Positions 1 to 12,456 of a stretch of DNA of 64,000 bases are shown in pieces. The stretch comes from Macrotrachela quadricornifera (lineage: Eukaryota; Rotifera; Eurotatoria; Philodinida; Philodinidae). Position numbers and translations under genes: made by a program. Below the pieces are notes generated by a model. The model was not told where the DNA came from and ran no database searches. It saw nothing but the letters and a program-made list of their open reading frames with translations. How positions within the stretch are numbered: position 1 is the stretch's first letter; each line of letters starts with the position of its first letter. The DNA lies in NCBI GenBank assembly GCA_022393335.1, contig JAJEKB010000780.1, positions 85,891-149,890 of the forward strand. Direction: 5' to 3'.

Positions 1-3000
1 TATTTATATTTATATAGATGGAATCAATTTTGTACACATCTTACCATCTATGCAAGGTAAGATAATATAAAAAGAAAAATGATATTTTTCGATTTATTTT
101 TGATGATATTTTTTTACTCAAAAATTCGTTTATCCCATTATTCAGTAAATTTAGTAAAATGAAAAAAAAGAAAATGGTTGCAGATTCCGTTCAGGTATAC
201 GAAGAACTACTAAAAAGAAACTGATATTATTGCTTCTGCTGCTTCTGCATACAAAATTTTATTCAAGCTTGCTTAGAAATTATTTCAGTTAAGGATATTT
301 TATTCTTTTTTTTATCATTTCTGATTATGGCAAAGGTCACAAAGAATCAAACGAAAATTTTTACTAAAATTAGAAGATCTAGAATAAGGAGTCATATGTT
401 CAAGGAAAATTATTTTTGTAGAACGTTTTCATGATTTATTTTTCTGAGGAATTCTGGTTTATTTCTGATTATGTCATAGAGATATTTTTAAGTATTTTCG
501 AAGGCGTTATTTTGTTTTTTTACAAGATAAATACAGGAAAAGGTTGAGAGTCAAAACTAGAATTTTATCTTATGGAGCACATTAAATTTTCATAATAAGG
601 TCAAAAGCAGCAACAAGTATTTGTTGTAAAAATGTCACACTTATTGGATAAAATTAGGAGAGTGCATAGGCACACTAGGTTAAGAAAAACTGATTGCAGT
701 AAAAGAAAAGAACATTACTATAGTTATAATGAATAATATCTCAAATTCTGCAAGATACTTATGATTATCATATCTTATGTCATGCTCAAGATCGAATTCT
801 TTTTACCTTAACAAAGAAAGAGAATACATTTAAATCTCTCGAGAAACTTTTGAAAAAAAAACTTCGTCATTTTTAATTGTTTTGAGTTCTAATTATCTTT
901 TAATTTCAATATTATTTATTTCTAGAGAGGGACGGATCGGTGGCTTTTCAACGAATAGAAATGTATAAAAACATCTGTGTAGACAAATTTTTTTGTTCAA
1001 TATTTATTGTACTTAAAATTATTGTAAATGAATATGAGTAAATTTCGTACTCAAATGGTGCTATTATACGCATCATGAAGCACATATTGTTTTGTTTTTG
1101 TGTTAAAAATATTTTCTATTATTAATATTCTTGATTGGCTGTGATTATTTTTTTTTTGTTATATTCTCATTTTGTTCGAGTTTTGATCGTGAACATTTGT
1201 GTCAAAAAAAAAAGAAAAAAAATCAAATTTAAAAGAAATCAATTGAACGCCCTTTTTGTGACAGAATCTCGTTTATCTGTGATACGTAATTTATTTTGTT
1301 TTGTTTAGTTTTTTTTTTCTTTTTCAAATATTGTTGTTTGCTTGTTTGTTATTATTCATTGTTGTTTGTAAGCTTGGTTTAATCTAATTTTGTTTTTTTT
1401 TCTTGCAAAGTTTATTCTTGAAAATCAATTTGTTTCTTTGTTTTTTTTTCTTTATCGTTTTTTTTTTATGTGAAAATAATTTGTGACACATTCAATGTTG
1501 ATCTCTTATGTCAATTTATAAGTGAAAAATAATAAATAATTGAGATAAAATACAGATTGTATGAAAGGTCATAATTTAGTGTACTTTTTTCAAAGCACTA
1601 TGCAATGTTTCTTTGAAATGGATGTCCGTACATTTCAAACCATATATTCAACAACTATGTCAATCAGAAAATTAACATTTTTAATTAAACTTTAAATAGT
1701 AGATTAAAATATATCTGTCATCATCAGAATTTAATATATGTTGACAGTAACTATGCATTATCAATCAGATTTACATGCGTCATAATGTGATAAGACAATT
1801 TGACAGATGTAGAGCATTCCAACCTTTCGAGTCTTTACAATGAATAATTAATTATATAAAGATTAAAATTAAAAATTAATTTTAATTTTCTCATCCTATC
1901 ATATATCATTCAAGTCATTTGAATTTTTAACATTAATATTTATTAATATTAAGGTACATTTACATTAACATATTTTATTAAAGGTTACATAGTATAAATG
2001 ATCTTATAGAGCACACTATACTCAGTGTCATTTATCTATAATAGAATAATAATTAAATAATTAATTGAAATATAGAAAAATATTTCTTTTAAAATATATT
2101 TCTAGTATACTTCAGAAGGAAATTTAAGAAAGAAAAATATTATGAATTCATTTTTTTTTATTTCAATAAATAGACAAAAGAAATTTAAATTTATTATTTA
2201 TTCAAGTAGCGAATAAAACATTTTTCAATATCAAGTACCTGTAAGAAATAAATGAAATTTCCAAGAATATACACAAAACCTCTAAAAAATCATGAATATA
2301 AAACAAAAATGCAAATTAAGATTTTCTATTGCATTTAATTACTCTCTTTTTTTCAATAGACTAACTAGTATTGAAACATGATGAACCATATAGAAAAATG
2401 TCTGTAACATTCCGGTTGTGATTTTTATTTGACTACTTATGAAATAACGATAGTAATTACATACTATTAGTGTTCATTAGAAATATTTTTAGAAAATTTA
2501 TATGATAAATAATAGAAAATTATGTATGAAAATTATATGGTATCTATATGAAATTCTTTGACATGTAACAATTTTTATGTAATAATTATACATGAATAAT
2601 AATTTTGTTTTAAGTTTCTTATTATAAAAATATTTTCGGATTGAAAATTGCGTCTTGTAAATTCGTACTTGTTCACCTTTAAAATTTAATATTAATTTAT
2701 TATTTAAACAAACAAGATACATAGGAAAATATCAAAATTATTCATTATGATTGACTTATAAATCAAAATTTTGATCTAGAAATTAATGATTAGATAATAG
2801 AATATCATCACTTAATTTGGTTCGATCTCAATTTGGATTCAAAATTTTCTAAGACTAAGTTTAAATTATAGGCTGAAAAAACTATCGTTGTATTTCATCA
2901 ATGCAAAAATATGCATACAAAACAATTGAAATCGAAGTCAAAAAACTACATTATGATATAGTATCTTTTAATCAGTTTTTTTTAATTATCATATCATTAT

Positions 3001-3411
3001 ATTCAGATTGAATTACTAAGGAAAAGACATTTTTTATATGAAACCTTATTTCTAAATTTATGTATTTTATAATGAGTAGGAAATATATGATATTAGATCA
3101 TATCTCAATGAATACATGTATTTATTGCATTTCAATGCAAACATCGATTTCTTAGGAGATCTCTTTAGTCAAATTAAATTTTCGAGGTTTTGTTTTTGTT
3201 TAATTATATCTTAGCTTCATTAAGAATGCCTTAAGCAGAATTGCTTACAAAAGTACTTCAGCATTAATACACAATTTTTATACTATGTAGGACATTTAGA
3301 CAAAGACATGTCATGTGTAATACTGAATTCGTTTAATGATTGTGTCTAGAACAGATGTATCATAGATGAAATTGGTACTGCTATCGATCTGAATTTTGAA
3401 ATAACTCGTAT
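1..3411. other. AT-rich non-coding stretch
   Basis: I find no open frame with coding-like codon use and no convincing splice chain on either strand. The sequence is dominated by A/T homopolymers and short AT words. It could hold the distal UTR of a gene outside the window, but nothing shows this. Confidence 0.5.
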
Positions 3412-3577
3412 TAGTGGCGTAATCAGGAAATTTTTACAGAGGAAGTACAGGAGGAGGAGCAAGCCAGCGATATTAAATTTTTCAGAAGAGGGCAAAAAAT
3501 GGATTTTGACTGGGTAAGAGACGTTTACAGAGGAAGCATTGCACCTGCGTGCCTCTTCCTCGATGGTTGCGTCACTA
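3412..3577. mobile_element. 166-bp hAT-like MITE with 8-bp target site duplication
   Basis: The left end reads TAGTGGCGTAATCA and the right end, read inward on the other strand, reads TAGTGACGCAACCA: 14-bp terminal inverted repeats with three mismatches. The element is flanked by a perfect 8-bp direct repeat, ACTCGTAT, at 3404-3411 and 3578-3585. An 8-bp target duplication is the hallmark of hAT transposons. The interior is more GC-rich than its surroundings and contains two copies of TTTACAGAGGAAG-like sequence (near 3437 and 3523). No transposase is encoded, so it is a non-autonomous element. The intact duplication and low divergence between the ends suggest a fairly recent insertion. Confidence 0.8.
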
Positions 3578-3913
3578 ACTCGTATATTGGTAAAATGTCG
3601 ATCTACCGGTCCAAATCATTTCTAAATTGATCTATTAGATAATAGCGTTTTTTGTATAATTTCACGAAAATAAATTACAATAGAATATTTTTTGGGTGAC
3701 TATGGTGCAAAAAATACATATATTTTCCATCCTATGCACATTAATAATAGAGTAAAGTGGTCACAGGAAATTGATATTTCGCCGGTGGACCAGTTTCGAT
3801 TGGTATACTGGCTGATTTGGTTTATTTAGATCGATTCTATCTATGAGTTGTACTAGTAACCCAATGCTAACGGGTAGTGCGAAAGTTTCTGGACAAAATG
3901 TTCGTTCGTTTTT

Positions 3914-4660
3914 CGACCAGTGACAAAGATCAACAGAAATTTCAAAACATTGGTTTAAAATTATAAGCGAATCTTTGTAAGGTTCGAAAATAAAATTTGG
4001 ACGGAAGTAGTTGAACTAACAGATTCAGAGGTAGAAAATCTGATCATGCTTCGTTTGAGACTGATTGACTGCTGCTATTTTAAGAATTTTTATCGCAACT
4101 TTATTATTTTCATCGTAAAGTAGCCCAATATAGCGTTATCCCACTTCTCTTGGTTTGGCTGCATCATATTTTCAATTTTTCTGGATCATCATCTGAGCAC
4201 TACACATCCTTTACAGTAATAATGTCCTTATTGAATACATTCTATTACCGTTTCTTTCCACAATATAAAGAGCAAGATAGTCCTCTATACGATGAGTTAA
4301 GAAGCAAGAGTCTCGCAGCAATCCTTCAGAAATGATCAAGCTCATTCCGCAATTCTATAAATTAAGGATTTTCATAGACATCACTGCGTCTTTTACTAAA
4401 ACTCTTATTATTGACGGAAGCCTCACAAGCAAATAATGATTATGATATCATTTTCTAGAGCAATGTTTGCTCTTTCTTTTAATGTATCTACTATAAACTT
4501 TACTTGCATCTTGGATTGCTTTTTTTTGATACTGAAATTCATCCAAACTTTATTTTCGAACCGTACAAAGGTTGGCTTATGATTCCTCACCTGTGAATCC
4601 TACAAAAATTTTGATCCTAACCTAATGTTTTTAATTTTCTGTTGACCCTTGTCATTGATC
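3914..4660. repeat. Imperfect inverted repeat, decayed transposon-like
   Basis: The stretch at 3914-4004 recurs in reverse complement at about 4541-4660. The best shared blocks are the GGTTCGAAAATAAA core (near 3981 and on the minus strand near 4562) and GATCAACAGAAA versus GGTCAACAGAAA. One arm has an extra ~25-30 bp. The ~540 bp between the arms has no intact frame. It looks like an old fold-back or decayed DNA transposon; no target duplication is recognisable. Confidence 0.5.
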
Positions 4661-5433
4661 AAGATGATTGTTTTAGTCGGATCACTCAACCGACAAAAAA
4701 TGCAGGCAACATAATTAAGATCTACAAAAAAGTTCTTAGGGCTCGTATGTATTCAGACAGTGTAAATGGGGAGCATTATATGATTAGGTAGAAGAATTCT
4801 GAGTCAGACAAACCTCCAGTTTAGAGCTACAAGTAGTATTAGTTACAGAAAAAATGTCGAGCTTGTTGAAATTGTCTCCAAAAAGTACTCTCTTTCAAAA
4901 GGTAGCTGAAAGACAGAAGTGCGACACAACCGCGAATCTTCAAAAATTTCTTTTTTTTGCTTAACAAAATTAGGAAAGTTTCTTTCATTTGTCACTAAAA
5001 ATAATGTTACACCCCCAAAAAAGCGCACACTTCGTCATTTTAGTCCAAAAAATTTCCCTTCACCCACCCCAATGTTGGTTGACTCGCGCCATCCCTGATG
5101 AAAAGCAAAATATTTCTTTTCTTTTTCAGTCACATTTGAATAAAAAAAAATTTCAAAATTTATAAACTAATATTCAATGACGTAGATTCTTTTGATCGAT
5201 TAAATGTCTCTAAGGACACATCATTTAAGAAGAAAATATTCTAAAAATTGCACATGTTCTACACACTCATTGAAACAATGTATTAAAAACATTCCAAATC
5301 TTATATTTCTTATCTATCTACACGTACTATAAACAATATATAATATACGTGCTTGTATTAAACGATATATTGTATTTAAAAGAAAAAAAAAAACAAAACA
5401 GATAAGAATCGTTCATTTTCGTATTCAATAATA
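4661..5433. other. Non-coding, upstream of the 5434 gene
   Basis: No coding frame with plausible codon use. A patch around 4980-5100 is less AT-rich than its neighbours and may be transposon debris, but I could not assign it. The last ~100 bp, rich in A-runs, is the presumed 5' flank of the gene starting at 5434. Confidence 0.4.
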
Positions 5434-7584
5434 ATGTTGGCTTTATATGAAAAACAAATAAATGAATTGAAAAAAGTTACTATTCGATATGATTATTCAA
5501 CAAGAACATATTATTGTTTTTATCATAGAACAGATAATTTACTATCAAAATTAATTTTATCTTATAATCTTAATGAAAATAAATGGACTGTTGATTCGAT
5601 TGAATATAAAAATTTATTTGAAAAAAATTTAAATGATTTATTTTATATTAAAAATATACCATTTGAAGTACAAATTCGATATGTTACTGATTATCTCGAT
5701 ACTTATTTCAGTAATTTTATTAATCATAAATAAATTTTTCTTTTATTATATTTTTAGCTAATCAATCACAACAACAAAAACAAAAAGTACAATCAAACAT
5801 TATTCATAATCGTAGATAAATATTTGAAAAGATTTTATTTATTTTTTTTCTTTTAAATTTATTCATTTATTAAGGTATTTATTCTTTACCATGGTTACAA
5901 CGTCTATGTGGAATACGTCGTTGTATTAGTCAAGATATTCTCAAAGAGCCATCAGCAGGTTAAATTAAATCATTTATTTATTTTTTCTTATTTTAATTAA
6001 ATTTTTATATCAGTATTACAACGTTATTCAGCACCGGAAAGATCTATTAACAGAAATTCTAATGAACAAATAATATCAGTAAAAGCATTAGCTGAAACAT
6101 TTTATGCAAATAATATTTATCAAAATTGTACAAAAACATTTAAACCAACACTAGATTATTTCAATGAACATGCTCAAAATCGGTTAATAGTAATAATTAA
6201 TTGAATAATATTTATTTTATTGGATTTCTTTATAGACTATTAAATAAAGCACCACCAATTACAGCAATTTGGTTAGATGTTAATACACATAAGTAAATTT
6301 GTTATTTAAAATTCATTTAATTATTTCGTTTTTAAAAATGAATAATTTATTTAGTATGAATGATTTTCAAAAGAATATTGATAATCATATTAAAAAAGAT
6401 CATTTAAAAAAATTAGCAGAAAAATTTGTTACATATTTTGGTGGAACATTTCAATGTAATATTGGACATAAGGTAATAAAATATAATCAGTTTTTTTAAG
6501 CTTTTCAAGTCTTTGAATAATAAAACAAGACTAGACGAAATATAAACAAATATGATCAAATTTATTATTAAAATAGTCTGCGTTGATTAAGAATGCACGA
6601 TAATATTATATTTCAGGTCATAGCGGAAATCAGTAAGAACTTTAACAACTAATATTGAATTATTCATTGAATTAGTATCAATCTACAGTCTACCTCATTA
6701 ATTATTCAGAATAATGATAATAAGCTGTTAGCATAAACACTGCAGGATTAAAATATGAAGTACGATACAATGACTCATATCGTAAATAAAGAAGTTTACT
6801 AATCTATCCCTCATAATATATGATGACGGCTTTGATAAGCTATCTATCAAGGAATGAAATAAAAGGAAACGTTCCTGAGGCTGTCTGTAATGATCCATGA
6901 TGTTTTCATGGTTATGTCTAGCACATTTTCTGTACAAAATATATATCTTCTTCAATAATGTTGTCTGTTCTTCTTAACTAGTCTTTCAAAAATTTCTTCA
7001 CACAATCGATGCAGGGGTTGAAAGAGTACTCTTTGTATTTCAATTTTCATTCATTTAATATATTGTATTAAAAAATAAAATATACTAAAAGATGTAGCGG
7101 GAAAAACTCTACAATTTACAAAAGACCATTTATTTTGTACTTGCAAATTTTTGTTTCCAAAATATACAACATTTTGACGATGTAAAACGGATATTTTTCT
7201 TATTTAATCCTTTAATAATTGTTGTTCGTAAATATAAAATGAATGAAAATTGAAATACAAAAGTCTGCTGTATCTCTCATTTTCATTCTATCAAAGTCTT
7301 TGGAAGAAGTAAAATAAACTAGTCTCCTTATTGCATATTGTTTTTTCTCATTTATTATAATTTATTAAAAATAATCTATTTTAGTATCATCTTGAATATA
7401 ATTATCAAATGTGGTATTTTACTGTACTTAAAGTTGAATGTATGTAAATAAAAAAATATTTCTTTATATTTATATTTCTTTTTTTTTTCTAGTTTTGACA
7501 AATAAAACATCTGAAACTACAAAAAATGTTAGAACAAAAATAATTTTTGTTATTAATAATATATCATATCAAGTTCGAGGTTAA
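5434..7584 (+). CDS. Unrecognised multi-exon protein, about 288 aa
   Basis: Exons 5434-5710, 5758-5811, 5875-5958, 6014-6182, 6236-6292 and 6355-6472 join in one frame through GT...AG introns of 47-63 bp, giving 253 codons. Two further pieces close the frame: a 16-nt exon 6617-6632 (acceptor TTTCAG, donor GTAAGA) and a last exon 7493-7584 ending in TAA. They imply an ~860-bp intron that contains a fold-back element. The protein has no signal peptide or membrane segment. The first exon is rich in Tyr, Asn and Lys, and the middle exon is largely helical with acidic and basic residues. I do not recognise the family. The six upstream exons are fairly secure; the micro-exon and last exon rest on phase and splice-site quality only. 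Its stop lies 5 bp from the stop of the convergent gene on the other strand. Confidence 0.6.
7028..7264. mobile_element. 237-bp fold-back MITE inside an intron
   Basis: About 29 bp at 7028-7056 (core TTTGTATTTCAATTTTCATT) recur in exact reverse complement at 7236-7264, apart from a one-base indel. The ~180 bp between is AT-rich without a frame. It sits in the proposed large intron of the gene beginning at 5434. No clear target duplication is visible, so the superfamily is unassigned. Confidence 0.6.
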
Positions 7585-7588
7585 TATA

Positions 7589-10500
7589 TTATTGAATATA
7601 TCCACATAAACTTTCTAATAAACGAAAAACAGTATTAAATGTTAAATCTCTATTAGCTGAATAAGATGAAAATAAATTTGAATATGATGGTAATGATGTT
7701 AATGAATAAAGAATATTTTCTCGTTCTTGATTATTATTATTATTATAATCAGTTTTTAAATATGGATCAAGTACCATATAACGAATAGTTGAATAATTTT
7801 CAATTAATTTTTTCATATTATTTTGATTAAAATTTAATCTTGATGAAATTGTTAAAATAATTTGTTGTAAAGGAAGATGATTGTTTATTAATTGTTGATT
7901 ATTTATTAAATAATTACTAAGACGTTCAATATGTTGATCTAATTCTATAATTGAAGTATTTTCATAATCAATATAAGAAAAATATTTTTCAAGTATTTTA
8001 TTATTTAATAAATTTATTGATGTTAAAGGTGAATGATATTGAAATGTATCAATTGTTTTTGATGAAAGTATAATAAGACTAAAACGATGATGAAATGGTT
8101 CAATTAATGTTAAAAAAATATTTAAAAATGTTTGTATTAATGATAAATATTCATAGGAAATATCAATAAGTATAAGTAAATCAAGTTGAATAGTTTGACA
8201 AGATATTTGATATTTATTACAAATTGGTGAAATTAAATCAGATTGATTTATATTTGATATCCATTGACGTGGAGTATATAATGTATTATCATTATTAATT
8301 AAATTATCATTACTTTCCCATAATATATCTATACCAGGAGTATCGGAACAATGTGGAACACTGATAGGAAAATCAATTATTGTACTTTCATTATTATTAT
8401 TATTGTCATCAATCATAGGACCATTTGCATAATCGGTTGCATACAAAAATTCAGCTAGAAATCAATTTAAGTTTTTTTTTGTAATGATTTAATTTGGAAT
8501 TTTCTCGATTTTTTATGACAGAAAAATTATTCAGATCAATGACAATTGCAATCTAAATCAGAGATATCTAACGTGATGCTGTCGTGATAGTAGCTTATTT
8601 TGAGAAGATATTGCGAAACTGTATGGATTTTCAAAAAATGTTGGTGTCTGTACGTCTAATACTTTGAGTCTCAAAGAATCTCATCGATTAGTAACACAAC
8701 AGAGAAATTCGAAACATGATGTAGAATACTAACGTGACAACGGCAGATCTCACCCTCAAAATAGACATCTTTGATGTATGAGAGATATTCCCACATTCAT
8801 GTCTATTATTAGAAAATGATTACCAATGCCGAGTAGTAAGTTTTGGTCAAATTTAATATATGATTAACATTTTGATAAATCTGGAAAATATTATGTTTTT
8901 TTAGTACACTATATTTTCGTCGAACAGATACTTCGCCGAGAGACACTCTTCCTACTTCATGTTTTTGTCATTTTCTCGTTGTTAGGAAGAGCTATATCAG
9001 GATTTATTTTAAATCTCTCAGTGCATCTCTTGATAATAAATACTACATTTTAACTGTGTCAAAAAGAGAGCCATAGTTCTTATGGGTTGATCTTCATATC
9101 GAATGTTACTTTCGCCTATACCCACAACTATTTGCCACCTTAAATATCGTTAATGCTTCCAGACTAATTCCTTCTGTTTGATCGTACTAAGCTCGATTTT
9201 CAAAAGATTTATTTCAAGTCAAAGTTTTTAAAGTCACATATATATATATATAGAATACTTACAAAATATATTTCTAAATATCAAAAAAAATTAAACTTAC
9301 GTGGTAAGGTACTTGTTGTAGTTGATGCAAATTTTTGTAATATACTCATTGTTGAAGGTAAAAGTGGATCAACACGAATAATTAACCAACGACCATTAGA
9401 TATTCTTTGTATATATAAATTTCTATCACCTAATGATCGATATACTGGAGCAGAAAAACATGTATCTGATGTTTGATAAAAAGTATAATCGAATATTTCT
9501 TTTAATGTTGAATTTTTATTTTGATTATTAAATAAAGTTAAAAGTAAACAATCCATTGTTGAATTATTTGTTTCAATTAAATTTGTTGTAAAATTATTTA
9601 TTAATAAATTTTTGTCAGCTGGATAACATAATCGATGATAATAGTCAAATAATTGATAATTAGATATTGCATTATCATATTCTTCATATGTTTCAATATA
9701 ATTATAAATTACAGGAGATGATGCTAAAGCATATTTAGCATTATGAATAAATGCTGAATGAATATATTCAGCTATTTTTTTATTTGATATTTTATTCAAA
9801 TCAATAACAACAATTCTTAATGGTACTGATGCAATAAATTGTCTTAAATTTCGTTCATGTTTTTTATAATTATATAGATATTTTGAACGTGATGTTAATA
9901 TAACAAGAACATGTTTTGATTTATCATATTTTATTTTAATTGAACGTTTTTTTTGATAATGATATGTTGTTATATTAAGAATAGTTTTTATTGAACGTTC
10001 ATCTGAATAAATATATGGATATGAATATGTATATATGTCTTTAAGATCATCATCATCATCATCATCATCATTAATTGAATCATTCGTTAAAGATGAATAT
10101 TGATTAGTTGAATTAATTGTATTTAATGGTAATAAAAAACGACGTTTAAATATTTGTGTAACAATATCATGAATTGCTTGAGACCATTGAACAGAATGTC
10201 GTTTAGAAGTTTCAAGATATTTATTAATTGTATCAATTGAATCATATAAATGTTCAAGACTTTTTATTGATGTTTTATTATCAAATGAATTTATAATATG
10301 AAATCTATCACGATAAAAACTAAGTGCAATTTTTGTTTGATTATATAATAACCATATTAAAGTTTTTGTTAATGATTTCATTTGATGAAATTCTTCCTTA
10401 TTTGTAGTTTGAGTTACATCAAATAGAAATGTTAATTGATGTGTTTGACAATTTGATGTTGATGAAGGATAATAACATTTTAGATAAACATCTATGTTAA

Positions 10501-12254
10501 GAAATTTATTTACAATGAATTAATTTTCGATAAAGAAGTATTGTAAAGTTCTCGATATATTAGAGGACTTCCTATGAGAATTGAATTTTTAAAATAATGT
10601 TGCACAATTTATTGCGATTTCTGTAATATCTAAGTTCAGTATGGAAAATATTTTGCTTTCGTCATCTCAACGATATGTCAATCTATAGTTGACCATGTCA
10701 TGAGAAAAAACTAATAAGAAATTACATTTCTTACTAGAGAAAGCATTTTGAAGTCATTTCACTGCTTCATTGCATTTATATGTTTTGTTTATTACTTAAA
10801 ATCTAGCTTCTATGAGGACTGATTTTTTATTTCGAAAAGATACGAAAGCATATATTTAGAGTCGTAAAAACTCTGCAAATTATAAACTGTTTCTCAGTAG
10901 ACAACTATATTTATTCAATTTGATTGTAAATTAATAACTCGAATCACAGTACATTTCACTTTGAATGGATTACATCTATGCTAGTTAAATCTCGGCATTA
11001 GCAATAAAAATAGCGCTTTTATAAATCGAATAAGATATGAAAATATGTTATTTGTATTACTTCGAGAACATTTGTTGTCAAGATTTTTTTTCCATAATAT
11101 CGTTTTAGGTAAAATGGAATAGACTCATTTAACATCGTTTAGAATATACATGCAGTAGAAGTTGAAGTAAAATGAATTTGATACAATTATTTTAGTTAAA
11201 TATGATGTTGTTTTGTTTTTTAAAACTAGTTTGTTGTGATTTTAATATTATAACAAATACATAGACTGTTATTATACTTTATTGAAGAGTGTAATTAAGA
11301 AAAAATTATGTAAAAATAGATATAATTGAAGTAGTGATGAACTTAAAATTTTTATTTTTTCAAAAATAAAAACAATAACAACTGATCTTGTTTGTGTGTT
11401 ATTGAGGATGTATGAAGGTGGACATTAGTGATTTAGTCGGTTAGATTATAGCAACACTATTTTAATAAAAACTTTCTTAAGTTCAAAATCATAACTAACA
11501 CCATTTTGATCAAAATGAAAATCAAAAAATAAAACATCAATCATACATATGTCTACTTTCTAACAGAGACAATTAATTTGAATTCATAGTTCTAAATTTG
11601 GCATATGCCACCCGTCACAGATACATGAGTAACATACGAAATGACACTGATAGATAGTATATTTTAAGATCCTTGCGTACTTTTAGAACAAATAAGTATA
11701 ATATATTCTTTCTTTAATAAAAATATAATGAAAATATTTTCTTACTTGATATAGGCTTATATGTATAACTATTATTTTTTTTATGAATAAATACACGTTG
11801 CCATTTTTGTGATCTTTTTTGTTTACTAAGTGGATGTTGAAATATTCCAAGAGGCATTGAAAGTAATGGTTGAATATTCCAAGCATCACACCATTCACGC
11901 ATACCTAATTTATATGTTGAATTTGTAGTATTATAGAGTGTCCACCAACGATTATTTGGTGATTGAAATTGATATAAATATGGATATTTAATTGAACGAA
12001 AAACTGGTTTATTCTGACAAATATAATCAGTTTTATAAAATAATTTTTCTTCTATTTCATTTGAATAAAATGAAAATAAACCTTGTGGTATATCAAATTC
12101 AATTAATCGACAAAGATCATCATTTGAAAAAACACCTATTTATTCATTTTATTAATTAAAAAAAAAAAGAAGAAGAAAAAGAAATACTCGTTTATGTTTT
12201 AGACTTACGAATAAATACAAAAATAAGAAGGATAACAACATTATTAAGCAACAT
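7589..12254 (-). CDS. Secreted protein with two vWA-like domains, 830 aa
   Basis: Minus-strand exons 12254-12209, 12135-11746, 10491-9301 and 8454-7589 join with closing phases (2493 nt including stop). The first exon encodes a short hydrophobic signal peptide, MLLNNVVILLIFVFI, so the protein probably enters the secretory pathway. Residues ~165-390 look like a von Willebrand A fold: a beta strand ending in FDVTQTT (D170) in place of the usual DxSxS metal site, a second strand IALSFYRD, and later VLVILTS and LRIVVIDLN strands. A second such fold starts near residue 633 (LDLLILIDISYEY, D640), also with a degenerate metal site. Asp/Asn-rich linkers separate them. There is no C-terminal membrane segment. 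The layout recalls extracellular vWA proteins such as calcium-channel alpha2-delta relatives, but I cannot name an ortholog. Introns 2 and 3 are unusually long (about 1.25 and 0.85 kb). Confidence 0.75.
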
Positions 12255-12456
12255 TCTTAACGATAACTGATCATCTAATGACTGTTAACATCTTTCTTTA
12301 GGTTTTATTTTCCTTCGGATGACAGATAATGTTTACATATTCTGATAACTTCTGTCACTTAGAATGATATACATTTTCTAAATAAACCAAGTATTTATAT
12401 ATTCATATCTGTACAGAAGAATAAAAACCGCACACACACACACGCATACAAAAATT

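Noticed and set aside
5434..6292. Codanin-1-like assignment for the 5434 gene
   Set aside because: One helical segment seemed faintly similar, but the order and key residues do not hold up on inspection.
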